Made by a program: the position numbers and the translations under genes. From Nitrospirota bacterium (GTDB lineage Bacteria; Nitrospirota; Nitrospiria; Nitrospirales; Nitrospiraceae): a stretch of DNA of 44,739 nucleotides. The notes beneath the pieces were generated by a model that was given only the letters and a program-made list of their open reading frames with translations, made no database searches and was not told where the DNA came from. The DNA lies in NCBI GenBank assembly GCA_018971525.1, contig JAGXAR010000026.1, forward strand, positions 1 through 44,739, read 5' to 3'. The first letter of the stretch is position 1. Each line of letters starts with the position of its first letter. Below are positions 23,661-32,585 of the stretch, piece by piece.

Positions 23661-25298
23661 TCACATTCGAGAAGCAGCCGGAATGAAGTCGGCATGGGCC
23701 CAGGCCTTCTTGAAACGATCCTCGGCTTCAGCCGCCTGGTCGTTTTTATGTTGGGCCTTGAGGCTCTGCATCAATCCGATCAGCGCCCACCCGTTGTCCG
23801 GATGGCGCAGAAGGTCTGCGCGATAGACCGCTTCCGCTCCGGACGGGCGACCGGCCAGCAAGAGCACCGTCCCAAGATGGTGCCGCACGGACAACGGCCA
23901 GAGCGGCGGCTCCGAGTACGGGAGCGCCTCCTCCATTTTGACGGCGTCCTCGAACAACCGGATCGCGTCATCGTAGCGCTGGCGGCGCGCGGCGAGTTCT
24001 CCTGCCAGGACCCGCTCGGCAATCTTGAGAAGCGCCCGCTCAGTCTTTTCCTCCGCGGTGCGATCCCGACGGAGCTGCTTCGTGAGGCCGGCAAGGACGA
24101 CGTGTTCACCCTCAGCCCCGGGAAACCGGCCGGTCGAAACAAGGGCGAGTCCTCGCCCCAGCCGCCATATCCCTTCCATCAATCGCAATCCCTTGGGAGG
24201 CGCAGGCTCCCTGAGCAACTCCTCCCACCGGCCGAAACGAATCATCGAGAAGATCGGCGTCGGGAGGTAGAGTTCCTTCCAGCGGTCTTTGCGGGCTTCT
24301 TCAACTGTGATGGTCGCCGTTAAGTCGCGAGCCGCTTTCATGGCTTCGACATTGCGCCCCTCCATCGCCAAGGAGGCCCAGAGAAAATGGAGATTGTGCG
24401 TATAATACCCGTCTGCATACTCACCGGTCGGATGTCGGCCGGCCAAGTACTGTTGATCGATGTAGGCTGCCTGCTCATTCCGTTCCGCCGCTTCGTGGTA
24501 CTTCCCGACCCGTATGTAAATGTGGGCGGGCATATGCACGAGATGGCCGGCGCCCGGCATCAGACCAGGCAGTCGCTCCGCACAGGGCAAGGCCCGTTCC
24601 GGTTGCGATGACGCCTCGACCGCGTGCAGGTAATAGTGGCAGGCCCCCGGATGATCGGGGTTCCGCGCGAGCACTGATTCGAGCGTGCTGACAATCTCGT
24701 CGGTGCCCGGCTGCGGTCGGCCATCCGGCTTCCAATAATCCCAAGGCCGCAGATCCATCAGCGCTTCCGCAAACAGCGTGGCAGCATCGGCATCCTGGGG
24801 AAACCGCTTCACCACCGACCGCATGGCCTTCGCATAGGCCTCATCGAGGCCCTTGCGCTTGGTCCCCTTCCGGCCCACGTACCGTGCAACCAACGCCTCG
24901 ATGTATGCTTGCTCCCCGGGAGTAGCGCGGTCTGCCAGTCGCCGAGCCTTCTGGACCATCTCAATGGCGCGATGTTCGTCTTTCTTCTCCATCGCACTAT
25001 TAATGTTGGGGCCGAGCGCCAGCGCAATTCCCCAGTAAGGCATTGCCGCCTGCGGATCCTGTTGAGCCGCTGCTTCAAACGACCGGATCGCCTCTTCGTG
25101 GTTAAAGGCATAGACAAGTCTGAGCCCCTGATCGAAATAACGTTGGGCCTGTTCCGACACGATGGTGATGGGATGTTGAAGCGAACCCAGATTGTCGAAG
25201 AGCGACGGAGTTGCGGTCTGGTCGGCAAGAGCTACTTCCGCTGGTGAGACCATCGCAAGCCAACACGTCATACCTACAACCAAGAGCGCAGCGAACAT
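23661..25298 (-). CDS. large exported TPR protein
   Basis: A 545-aa protein with a signal peptide (MFAALLVVGMTCWLAM, cleavage near VALA) and TPR helices over most of its length. The N-terminal block YFDQGLRLVYAFNHEEAIRSF, the following MPYWGIALALGPNIN and later PWDYWKPDG, GACHYYLHAVEAS, LVHMPAHIYIRVG mark a conserved family of large periplasmic TPR proteins of unknown role. The ATG at 25298 was chosen because of AGGAGG just upstream and the signal peptide; the frame extends to 25481 but would run through the neighbouring lipoprotein gene. Confidence 0.82.
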   Translation of the reverse strand: MFAALLVVGMTCWLAMVSPAEVALADQTATPSLFDNLGSLQHPITIVSEQAQRYFDQGLRLVYAFNHEEAIRSFEAAAQQDPQAAMPYWGIALALGPNINSAMEKKDEHRAIEMVQKARRLADRATPGEQAYIEALVARYVGRKGTKRKGLDEAYAKAMRSVVKRFPQDADAATLFAEALMDLRPWDYWKPDGRPQPGTDEIVSTLESVLARNPDHPGACHYYLHAVEASSQPERALPCAERLPGLMPGAGHLVHMPAHIYIRVGKYHEAAERNEQAAYIDQQYLAGRHPTGEYADGYYTHNLHFLWASLAMEGRNVEAMKAARDLTATITVEEARKDRWKELYLPTPIFSMIRFGRWEELLREPAPPKGLRLMEGIWRLGRGLALVSTGRFPGAEGEHVVLAGLTKQLRRDRTAEEKTERALLKIAERVLAGELAARRQRYDDAIRLFEDAVKMEEALPYSEPPLWPLSVRHHLGTVLLLAGRPSGAEAVYRADLLRHPDNGWALIGLMQSLKAQHKNDQAAEAEDRFKKAWAHADFIPAASRM

Positions 25299-25359
25299 CC
25301 ATCCTCCTGTAAGGCCCACAATAGGCCGTCGCTCAGTCCAGCTCCAATGCAATCTTCGT

Positions 25360-25737
25360 CTACTGCGATCGTTCGTCTTGATCAATGTTCCGAATAAGGA
25401 CTGCCCGTCCTCTATCATCCACGAAGGCTTCGATCCGATCCCCCACATGGGCCGGTCGATCGATTCGAGTATTTTCGTCATGCGCCACGCGGCGTTCGGC
25501 GCCGCCGACTTCCTGAACTACATAGGCCCCGCCCTCAACCGCCGCCACCTGTCCTTTTAGAGAAGAGGCATTTGCCGGAATAGCGAGCTGCACATCACTG
25601 CCCGGTTGGACTCCCAGCGTGCCCTGCACGATCCCTCGTCCAAGATCCTCTTGTTTCGACGTTTCCGCAATGTCGCAGCCGGCGCCAAGTAGGCTCGTGC
25701 CCAGCACAGTCATGAGGCACCACCTTGTCATGCACAT
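25360..25737 (-). CDS. lipoprotein with a small beta-barrel-like domain
   Basis: A 125-aa lipoprotein: signal peptide with lipobox LLGAGC (Cys21), then a linker and a compact domain with LKGQVAAVEGGAYVVQEVGGAERRVAHDENTRI (read in parts) and VGDRIEAFVDDRGRAVLIR. The pattern of a short beta barrel with alternating charged and hydrophobic residues resembles RNA/ligand-binding barrels in other envelope proteins, though no family is named. AGGGGG precedes the ATG at 25737; a second ATG at 25713 with AGGTGG is an alternative. It lies upstream of the TPR gene on the same strand. Confidence 0.75.
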   Translation of the reverse strand: MCMTRWCLMTVLGTSLLGAGCDIAETSKQEDLGRGIVQGTLGVQPGSDVQLAIPANASSLKGQVAAVEGGAYVVQEVGGAERRVAHDENTRIDRPAHVGDRIEAFVDDRGRAVLIRNIDQDERSQ

Positions 25738-25822
25738 TTCGTTTCCCCCTGGTCTTGTCTACCCTTGCTCTCCCGCCGAGTCAACAAGCCGATGGTAGTT
25801 GTCCGCTCATGGCGGAGGAACT

Positions 25823-27166
25823 TCAGAATCGGGTGACGCTAGAAAAGTTGAAGTTGAGGAGCGTCATCGCCGGCACAAGGAGCTTTCCGGTTTCTGACGT
25901 GATCGCTTCGGCCGGGTGGGTAAAGGCCGCGATCCGGTTGAAGACTTGCAGAGGGCTCTCATGAAACCGAAAATTCTTCACCGCCGAGACGATCGCTCCA
26001 TTCTCGACGAGAAACGTGCCGTCTCTCGTCATACCGGTCAGGGTGAGATCGGTTGGATTGACCGTCCGGATGTACCAGAAATTCGTCACGAGGATGGCCC
26101 GCTCCGTGTGTTTGATCAATTCGTGTAGCGTCGGCAAGGACGGTCCTGTTCCTGAGAGGCAGGGGGCGTCGAGCGTGGGGATTGTATCGATCCCTCGCAC
26201 CTTCGCCGTGAACCGATCGTACGAAAGCTGTGTGAGCGCTCCCTCTGCAATCCAGTCGGATGCCACGGTCGGTAACCCATCAGCGGTGAACCCGATGCCC
26301 AAGAGATCCTCGTGCGCCGGCAGATTGCGGAGCGTCAGTCGCTTGTCGACAATCGGCTGGCTCAGTTTGCCCGACAATGCACTCGTGCCTTTCTCGTAGG
26401 ACTTCGCATCCAGCGTCCAGAGCAGCGAGGACCACAGCCCCGCGACGGCAGCCGGCTCAAGAATCACGGTATAGCGCCCCGGCGGCAACTCGCGCACCTC
26501 CAGGCCCCGCTTGGCTTTATTGATCGCGGTGAGTGTCCGCTCCTGGACCCTCAGATGATCGATGGATCGATGGGCCGCAGCACCCCAGCCGGTGGCCTCG
26601 CCGGCCTGAACCGTGAGGCTGAATCGCGCATCCGTCCGTTCTTCGTGGGCGAAGAGCCCCGTACTCGCGGCAACTCCAACCGTCGCGATCGACGATGACA
26701 CAATCCCGGCTGCGCCAAGATTTTCTATCCGGCACTGCCCGATCGCCTCGTTTGCATATTCAAGTCGGCGGGCCGGCCCGGCCGCGGCAGTTTCGGCTCG
26801 CGTCGTAGGAGGCGTCAGGTATTGCTGTGGCTCCGCCGGCGGGAGGTATTCCGGATCGTCCGGCGACAGGTGCGCGATCTGCGTGGCTCTGGCCACCGTT
26901 TCCTGCACCGCCCCCGCGGTAAAATCCGTCGTGCTGGCTGTGCCGTGACGCCGGCCGAACGCCACCGTCACACTCAAAGACCCGCGCCTCGTATCGACGT
27001 TCTGGACAATCTGATTGTTCGCAAACCGCGTCGTCCCGCTCTGCTGATCGTGCAACGAGACAAGCGTGTGGTCGCCGGTCGAATGCTTCAGGACCAGTTC
27101 CGCGATAAACCGGAACTCCTCCCGGCTCGTCAGCTTCGGCCAGGTCTTGTGGCCGGTCGTACTCAT
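25823..27166 (-). CDS. pmbA: TldE/PmbA-type subunit of the TldD/TldE protease
   Basis: A 447-aa protein, the non-metal-binding partner of TldD. Together they form a heterodimer that degrades unfolded peptides and matures some modified peptides such as microcin B17. Family signs are GTTRFANNQIVQNVDTRRGSLSV, LPPGRYTVILEPAAVAGLWS, and the absence of HExxxH, which distinguishes it from TldD. The ATG at 27166 overlaps the TGA of tldD by four bases (ATGA), so the subunits are translationally coupled. The open frame extends to 27316 in the wrong context. Confidence 0.9.
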   Translation of the reverse strand: MSTTGHKTWPKLTSREEFRFIAELVLKHSTGDHTLVSLHDQQSGTTRFANNQIVQNVDTRRGSLSVTVAFGRRHGTASTTDFTAGAVQETVARATQIAHLSPDDPEYLPPAEPQQYLTPPTTRAETAAAGPARRLEYANEAIGQCRIENLGAAGIVSSSIATVGVAASTGLFAHEERTDARFSLTVQAGEATGWGAAAHRSIDHLRVQERTLTAINKAKRGLEVRELPPGRYTVILEPAAVAGLWSSLLWTLDAKSYEKGTSALSGKLSQPIVDKRLTLRNLPAHEDLLGIGFTADGLPTVASDWIAEGALTQLSYDRFTAKVRGIDTIPTLDAPCLSGTGPSLPTLHELIKHTERAILVTNFWYIRTVNPTDLTLTGMTRDGTFLVENGAIVSAVKNFRFHESPLQVFNRIAAFTHPAEAITSETGKLLVPAMTLLNFNFSSVTRF

Positions 27167-28620
27167 GATCCGGCCTGCCCTCCGATAACGTGAACGTTGC
27201 GGAACCGCGCGTGAGAGGCCGGGTGGGTCATCCAGCCGGACTGGCCCGGCTGGCCCTTGCCACACGTGATGAACCCGTACCGCCGGCGGTGCGACCGATC
27301 CGCGACCCCGTCGCAACTGCCCCAGAACTCCGGCGTGATCCCATGGTAGACGACATCTCGAACCATGCGTGTCCGCTTCCCGTTCTCGATCATCCAGAAT
27401 GCGTCGCCGCCGAACTGGAAATTATACCGTCGTTGATCGATGCTGTAGGAGCCGTGGCCTTCGATGTAGATACCACGTTTCACATCGGCGAGCAGCTCGT
27501 CGAGGGTGGCGGTGCCCGGCTCAAGGCCGATGTTGGCGATGCGGACGATCGGAACGCTGCCCCAGCTGTCCGCCCGATTGGAACCGCGCGAACGAGTCTC
27601 GCCGATTTTCGGCGCGACCTCGCGGTTCGTGCAATAGCCCACGAAGATGCCGTCGCGCACGATGTCCCATTGCTGGCAGGCCACGCCATCATCGTCGTAG
27701 CCGGTCGCGGCAAGGGTCTCCGGTTCGCGGTTGTCGGCCACGAGATTCACGTGCGGAGAGCCGTATCGAAAGGCTCCTCGTTTTTCTGTTGTGAGAAAGC
27801 TGGTGCCGGCATAGTTGGCCTCGTACCCGAGCGCACGGTCGAGCTCGCTCGGATGACCGCAGGACTCATGCATGGTGAGCGACAGGTGTTCAGGATCAAG
27901 GACGAGATCGTACAGACCGGGCTCGATGGTGGCCGCCTTCACTTTCTCGACGGCCTGAGACGCGATGCGCGGGGCCTCGGCCAGGAAGTTGGCGTCCTCG
28001 ATCAATTCATAGCCCATCCGAAGATGCGGCGTATTGAAGCTCCGCGAGGCGAACCGCCCGTCATGAAGCGCCGTGGCATCGAAATCGCCGTTCACGGCCA
28101 GGAGGTCGAATTCCAGGCGCGACCCTTCGGTCGACACAAAGAGTTTGCGGTCCCGGCGGGCCCAAAGGTTCGCGCTGCTCCGCACGATGCCCGGCTGCCG
28201 ATGGACATACTCCATCGTCTCCAGGAGCAGCGCAGTTTTGTTTTCGAGCGCGACGGCAAACGGATCGATCCGCTGCGCCGTCACGATCCGGTCTCGATGG
28301 ACCGGCTCATCGGCGAGCTTCACTTTTTGGATCACCAGAGACGCCGAGCCTTTAGCAATCTCGATGGCCAAATCAGCCACACGCGGGGCTTCTTCCAGCG
28401 AAAGCACCGAACTGGCGGCAAAGCCCCAGGCGCCGTGATAGAGGACGCGGATCCCGAACCCTCTGTCCTGCGTTTCTCTAATAGAGGCGATGCGGCGGTC
28501 TTCGCCGCGAATGGTCTGGGTCGTGCTGTCGAGGAGACGGATATCGCCGTACTCAGCCCCGGAGGCAACAACGCGTTTCAACGCGACTTCAGCGAGGTCA
28601 TTCCAATCGAGTAGGCTCAT
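27163..28620 (-). CDS. tldD: TldD metalloprotease subunit
   Basis: A 485-aa zinc metallopeptidase subunit. The HExxxH motif is HESCGH near residue 250, and the third metal ligand Cys in FITCGKGQPGQSG lies near 455. Conserved GYEANYAGTSFLT and VYHGITPEFWGSCDG complete the match. With PmbA it forms the TldD/E proteolytic chamber, which only admits unfolded chains. Precursor peptides of the RiPP type often lie near such pairs; none was seen here. A possible -10 (TATACT, complement 28658-28663) lies upstream without a clear -35. Confidence 0.93.
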   Translation of the reverse strand: MSLLDWNDLAEVALKRVVASGAEYGDIRLLDSTTQTIRGEDRRIASIRETQDRGFGIRVLYHGAWGFAASSVLSLEEAPRVADLAIEIAKGSASLVIQKVKLADEPVHRDRIVTAQRIDPFAVALENKTALLLETMEYVHRQPGIVRSSANLWARRDRKLFVSTEGSRLEFDLLAVNGDFDATALHDGRFASRSFNTPHLRMGYELIEDANFLAEAPRIASQAVEKVKAATIEPGLYDLVLDPEHLSLTMHESCGHPSELDRALGYEANYAGTSFLTTEKRGAFRYGSPHVNLVADNREPETLAATGYDDDGVACQQWDIVRDGIFVGYCTNREVAPKIGETRSRGSNRADSWGSVPIVRIANIGLEPGTATLDELLADVKRGIYIEGHGSYSIDQRRYNFQFGGDAFWMIENGKRTRMVRDVVYHGITPEFWGSCDGVADRSHRRRYGFITCGKGQPGQSGWMTHPASHARFRNVHVIGGQAGS

Positions 28621-29022
28621 GCTGAAGAACAGAAAAGGTTAGTGGTGCCGATCGCGTAGTATAGCAAGAAGTTGGCACGCTTGTGCGACGAGCGGCCGAG
28701 AGTGCCTATCAGGCTGCGGAAAAACTATGTTGGCACGCGAGAACTTGGAGGGTCCGCACATGCGGCAAAACAGCAGGAAACTTCCGCAGGATGCTCAAGA
28801 AGGCCGCAGCGAGTGAAGGGCCGAGGCGTACCCTCCGGGTACGTTGAGGGCCGGAGCGATGCGAGAACGCCGCTGGCGGACGTTTTCAGCATCCTGCTAG
28901 ACGGTCGTGCCCATGCAAGTCGCTTCGATTAATAAATAGCTCAGTGGAATCGTCTATTGGCCGTGTCTGCCGTCCTCCTCACAGAGTGACAGCGGCCATC
29001 CAGATTACTCGACAAGAGTTCC
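28621..29022. other. intergenic region with repeat copy C
   Basis: No gene was found in these 402 bases. Most is the MITE-like repeat at 28706-28900. GTTGGCACGC occurs twice, at 28671 and inside the repeat at about 28730. Confidence 0.55.
28706..28900. repeat. MITE-like repeat, copy C
   Basis: A 195-bp non-coding element ending in CTAG at 28897-28900, with imperfect terminal inverted repeats of about 21 bp (16 of 21 positions). Inside it a nested inverted pair CAGGATGCT (28787-28795) and AGCATCCTG (28888-28896) bounds a 110-bp unit. That unit has a central 7-bp hairpin CGTACCC-TCC-GGGTACG. Its left end matches copy A and its right end copies A and B. Confidence 0.7.
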
Positions 29023-30069
29023 CTAATAACCGATCCTGCTCCACAGCTTGTCCAGATCGATAGGCTCTGATCTGCTATACGCAACCATGGCTAGCTCGGC
29101 TCGATTTGTGAAAATACCGTCGACACCGTTCAGCGTCACCATCCACATTTCCCAACGATCGTCGATCGTCCAGGAATGCACAAACACTCCGGCCCGATGC
29201 GCTTGACCTGTGTACCGGGGCCAGGTCATGACATACCGCGTGGGCGCATCTTTGACCGACCACTGCGGACCAAAGGCCCATCGGTATCCCCACGTCCCGA
29301 TCCCCATTCCGATCTCAGAGGCCGTCTTGAGGAGCGACTCCCAACCTGCTTCGCTCAGCATGACTTCGTCAATGAGGAGGAGCCTCGGAACCTCAGGCGC
29401 CAATATCTTGAAGCGTGCCAGACTCTCCGGCTTAAAGGATTGGAAAATAACCCGCGCCGGACCGGCTGACTCTATATGACCGATCCATCCGCGTGCCGTC
29501 AGTGTGGTCACAAGCTGCTGCTCGATTCCCGGAAACCGGAGCGCGGCCTTCGTCTCGATATAGAGGCCGGGCCGATGCGAGCCGGTCTCGGCAATGTCAA
29601 TCAGGTCTTCCAGGCGAAGAATGCGGAGACCGCGAAACGAATCGCGAGCCCGATCGGAAGCCTGCCGATTAAACCAGGACCCGGCATCCAACTGCTGCAA
29701 TTCGGCAAAGGTGAAGGTGTTGACGGTGTCCTTCTCGCGACCGGGGAACACATCGGCGACATTGGTGGTGCGAGAGAGATCGTCGTCATGCAAGGCAATG
29801 AGCACGCCGTCTTTGGTGCGCTGAATATCAACCTCAAGGTAGTCCGCACCCAGCTCGCGAGCCAACAGATAGGCGGGCCTCGTCTCTTCCGGCGCGAGAT
29901 AAGAAGCACCTCGATGGGCGATAACGGCGGGTCGAGCAATCCCTAACGCCAGGACCAGTTTCCTGCCCAGCGAAGGCTCACTGCTGAGCCTGGAGACAAT
30001 CAGCAGACCCGTCACGAGCACACTTGCAGCGGCAACCGTGCCGAGGAGGACTTTGAACCAGTAGCCCAT
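29023..30069 (-). CDS. glycerophosphodiester phosphodiesterase
   Basis: A 348-aa GDPD-family enzyme with an N-terminal membrane anchor (about 4-26). Catalytic pattern: AHRGASYLAPEET (His52, Arg53, Glu61), then LEVDIQRTKDGVLIALHDDDL with the metal ligands Glu, Asp and the second His, and IETKA with Glu. It hydrolyses glycerophosphodiesters to glycerol 3-phosphate, or a lipid relative, on the outer face of the membrane. The ATG at 30069 was chosen over a TTG at 30105 because it starts directly with the anchor. It is the first gene of its transcript. Confidence 0.88.
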   Translation of the reverse strand: MGYWFKVLLGTVAAASVLVTGLLIVSRLSSEPSLGRKLVLALGIARPAVIAHRGASYLAPEETRPAYLLARELGADYLEVDIQRTKDGVLIALHDDDLSRTTNVADVFPGREKDTVNTFTFAELQQLDAGSWFNRQASDRARDSFRGLRILRLEDLIDIAETGSHRPGLYIETKAALRFPGIEQQLVTTLTARGWIGHIESAGPARVIFQSFKPESLARFKILAPEVPRLLLIDEVMLSEAGWESLLKTASEIGMGIGTWGYRWAFGPQWSVKDAPTRYVMTWPRYTGQAHRAGVFVHSWTIDDRWEMWMVTLNGVDGIFTNRAELAMVAYSRSEPIDLDKLWSRIGY

Positions 30070-30161
30070 AGGGCTCTTCTTCTGCCCCCTTTCTTCCCCT
30101 CTCAAGCGAGCGATGCCGGGCCACTTGGCTTCGACGGGTTGATCCCCTACGATGTCGCATC

Positions 30162-30479
30162 ATGTTGCCTCCCGAACGGACGCCGCGTCAACGGATCATC
30201 GACTTGATCACCGACACCAGGCTGTCGTCTCACCAGTTGGCCCAGATGCTGGGCATTCCCGAGCGACAGGTCGAGGAGCATCTCGTTCACGTCGTAAAAA
30301 CCATCGCGCACGACAAGACAAGACGGTTCATTCTGGACCCGGCGCGCTGTCAAGACTGTGACTTTGTCTTTCGTGGTCGCAGCCGTCTGACGAGCCCAAG
30401 CCGCTGCCCGCATTGTCGAAGCGAAGCCATCGCGGCACCACGCTTTGGCATTGATTCATCTGCGTCGGAGCTTAAGTAG
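30162..30479 (+). CDS. HTH plus Zn-ribbon transcriptional regulator (COG3357-like)
   Basis: A 105-aa protein: an N-terminal winged-helix DNA-binding segment (RIIDLITDTRLSSHQLAQMLGIPERQVEEHLVHV, read in parts) followed by a four-Cys zinc ribbon, CQDCDF about 63-66 and CPHC near 82-85. The order matches the COG3357 group of predicted regulators known mostly from archaea and some bacteria. The effector is unknown. The start has no strong Shine-Dalgarno; it is nearly divergent from the GDPD gene (92-bp gap). Confidence 0.8.
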   Translation: MLPPERTPRQRIIDLITDTRLSSHQLAQMLGIPERQVEEHLVHVVKTIAHDKTRRFILDPARCQDCDFVFRGRSRLTSPSRCPHCRSEAIAAPRFGIDSSASELK

Positions 30480-30621
30480 CCCTCCGCCCGATACATTTCG
30501 CATTTTCTTTGGCCTCCTCGGCAATTTCGTTTAGCGTAGAACAGAAGGCTTTGGCTGCATGTCTCTTGATCGGACGAGACAACCGCCGGTGGCGGAACTT
30601 GTTAGAGTGATAGGAGAAACT

Positions 30622-30846
30622 ATGAGACAATGGATGCACGTGGGGGTCGTTGTTTTCTCTGTTGTCCTGGCCGCCTGCAGCGGGGACAAGCCGAAGGAAC
30701 TGCTCGAGACCGCCGAGTTTGAAGAGCGGCAGATGAACCTGCCCCATGCCAGGAAGCTCTACGAAGATGTGATCCGCCTCTATCCAAACAGCAAAGAAGC
30801 CGAGAGGGCCCGAGCACACCTGGCCTCCCTTACCCCCGCTCAATAG
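30622..30846 (+). CDS. small TPR-like lipoprotein
   Basis: A 74-aa lipoprotein: signal peptide, lipobox VLAAC (Cys19), then a single helix-turn-helix pair with TPR character (AEFEERQMNLPHARKLYEDVI, NSKEAERARAHLASL). Such one-repeat lipoproteins may be fragments of BamD-like or tol-pal tail sequences, but no assignment is made. AGGAG precedes the ATG at 30622. Its 3' end overlaps the convergent DUF1295 gene by 17 bp. Confidence 0.75.
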   Translation: MRQWMHVGVVVFSVVLAACSGDKPKELLETAEFEERQMNLPHARKLYEDVIRLYPNSKEAERARAHLASLTPAQ

Positions 30847-31639
30847 GCCTTCGTTTCGGCCACCAGGGGATTAACATGTTCGTAGTCTGCTGATAGATCC
30901 GATACTCCTCGCCACGACTTGTCACCGCCTGCGCTTCTGCCAGCGGAATCCCCGTCACTTTAAGCAACGCCCATCCCATTGCCACGGGCCCGATCCATGT
31001 GAGCATCCAGCCGGGCGTACCGATTGCCATAACGACATAGGCCCACCAGTGCAACCATTCGAAAAAATAATTCGGATGGCGCGAGAAGTACCACAGTCCG
31101 TCGCGGCAGACACGGTCACGATTCCATGATTGGGAGCGAAAATGCGCAAGTTGCCAGTCGGCCATGCCCTCACCGGTGACCGCGATAATCCAGATCAGTA
31201 AGCCGGCGAGTTCGATCAGCGCGAAGGGGGGTCGTGGGTTTTGGATCAACACCAGAAACGGAAGAGAGAAGCCCGCCACGGCCAGCGCTTGCAATTGAAA
31301 ATATCCGAACATCTTGAGCCGCTCAGACCCACCCCAATGCTCGCGTAAGCGACGATAGCGGGCGTCCTCGGTCTTACCGATCACACGATTGAGAAGGATA
31401 TAAAACCCCAGTCGCCCCGCATACAGCACGGCCATAACAGCCACAAAGATCTTCCGCTCAATCTCTCCCGCGGCCTGTGTGGCGTACCACAGCACGACCG
31501 CAATGAGACCCATACACCAGCCGACATCCGCGATTGAGGCATTGCGCACTCGAAGCTGCAGCACCCAGAGCCACGCCATGACAGCAGCCATGGCCAGATA
31601 AGCAGTGAGGACGAGGGACAGAGGATCCGATCCCGTCAT
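30830..31639 (-). CDS. DUF1295 membrane protein (steroid 5-alpha-reductase-like)
   Basis: A 269-aa polytopic membrane protein, with about six or seven hydrophobic segments. The C-terminal signature is FSRHPNYFFEWLHWWAYV, followed by GIPLAEAQAVTSRGEEYRIYQQTTNMLIPW (read in parts). DUF1295 members are related to steroid 5-alpha-reductases and isoprenylcysteine methyltransferases, and use NADPH or SAM near the membrane; the substrate here is unknown. It sits 51 bp downstream of the RmlD-like gene on the same strand. Confidence 0.88.
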   Translation of the reverse strand: MTGSDPLSLVLTAYLAMAAVMAWLWVLQLRVRNASIADVGWCMGLIAVVLWYATQAAGEIERKIFVAVMAVLYAGRLGFYILLNRVIGKTEDARYRRLREHWGGSERLKMFGYFQLQALAVAGFSLPFLVLIQNPRPPFALIELAGLLIWIIAVTGEGMADWQLAHFRSQSWNRDRVCRDGLWYFSRHPNYFFEWLHWWAYVVMAIGTPGWMLTWIGPVAMGWALLKVTGIPLAEAQAVTSRGEEYRIYQQTTNMLIPWWPKRRPIERG

Positions 31640-31690
31640 CGCGTTCTCCGGTGTCCCCGTTCTTGCGCGTCACGTTTCACCCGTCACGCC

Positions 31691-32572
31691 TCACAGACTT
31701 CCCTCGGGGTAATCCCACAAATCCTGGCCGGCACTCGTCCGACCCGCGAGCCATGCTCGCAATCCGGACAGGGGGAATGACAGAAGGCCTTGGAGCTTGT
31801 CACAGCGCATCGACAGGTCTGGAGGCCGTGGCGCACCAGTATAGGTTCCCACGGAGTCAGGCTGGATCTGTCCAGCCAGTTCCGGATACCAGGAGATCAG
31901 GGCCTGTCCGATCTCCCAGCGTGAGAGCCGTTCCGCTCCTCCGAGGTGGTAGAGCCCCGGCCGGTCCTGGTCAATCAGCTCCCACAGAGCTCGGGCCGTC
32001 ATACCAGCCGGCAGCGGGCAACGGAACTCATCCGTGAACAACGTGAGCAGCGTTCCGCCTTTCAGCGAGTTCCGCATATCTTCAACGAAGCTGCGATCGC
32101 CGGTCGGCGACGTGCCGGCGTTCAGCGCCACTCGAATCACGCTATGTCGTGGATTCTGTAGCACGATGCGTTCGGCTTCCGCCTTGGTCTCGCCATACAC
32201 ATTCAGCGGATTCACCGGATCGGTTTCGACGTACCGGCCCTTGGAACCATCGAAAACCTGATCGCTGGATAAGAATAGGAAGGGAATCTCGGCCGCAAGT
32301 TCGGCGAGGAGCGCGGTTGCCTTTACGTTGATGCGTTGCGCCAGGGTCGGGTCCTGCTGACAGAGCCCTGTCCGGCTCTGCGCAGCACAGTGAATGACAG
32401 CATGGGGATGCAGGTCACGCCAGAGACGGCGAACCGCCCCGGCATCGGTCAGGTCGACATCCTGCCTTGTGATACCACGCACCTCCCACCGCGACGCCCA
32501 CCTTGGCGCCGTGGTGAGGAGATAGTGGCCGATGAGCCCTGCCGCACCGGTGATGAGCGCGAGCCGTGCCAT
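31691..32572 (-). CDS. RmlD-like sugar nucleotide reductase (SDR)
   Basis: A 293-aa extended short-chain dehydrogenase similar to dTDP-4-dehydrorhamnose reductase. The NAD(P)-binding ITGAAGLIG lies at 7-15, DVDLTD with HPHAVIHCAAQ at 38-64, and FLSSDQVFDG. The catalytic Tyr-Lys pair is NVYGETKAEAE. A substrate-binding tail with a RmlD-type GLYHLGGAERLSRWEIG follows. No other nucleotide-sugar genes are nearby, so its exact substrate is uncertain. It starts 13 bp after ettA and is likely co-transcribed. Confidence 0.85.
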   Translation of the reverse strand: MARLALITGAAGLIGHYLLTTAPRWASRWEVRGITRQDVDLTDAGAVRRLWRDLHPHAVIHCAAQSRTGLCQQDPTLAQRINVKATALLAELAAEIPFLFLSSDQVFDGSKGRYVETDPVNPLNVYGETKAEAERIVLQNPRHSVIRVALNAGTSPTGDRSFVEDMRNSLKGGTLLTLFTDEFRCPLPAGMTARALWELIDQDRPGLYHLGGAERLSRWEIGQALISWYPELAGQIQPDSVGTYTGAPRPPDLSMRCDKLQGLLSFPLSGLRAWLAGRTSAGQDLWDYPEGSL

Positions 32573-32585
32573 ATGGAAGGACGCG

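Noticed and set aside
27190-28614. 474-codon plus-strand open frame
   Set aside because: Lies wholly antisense to tldD, whose metal motif and overlap with pmbA are clear.
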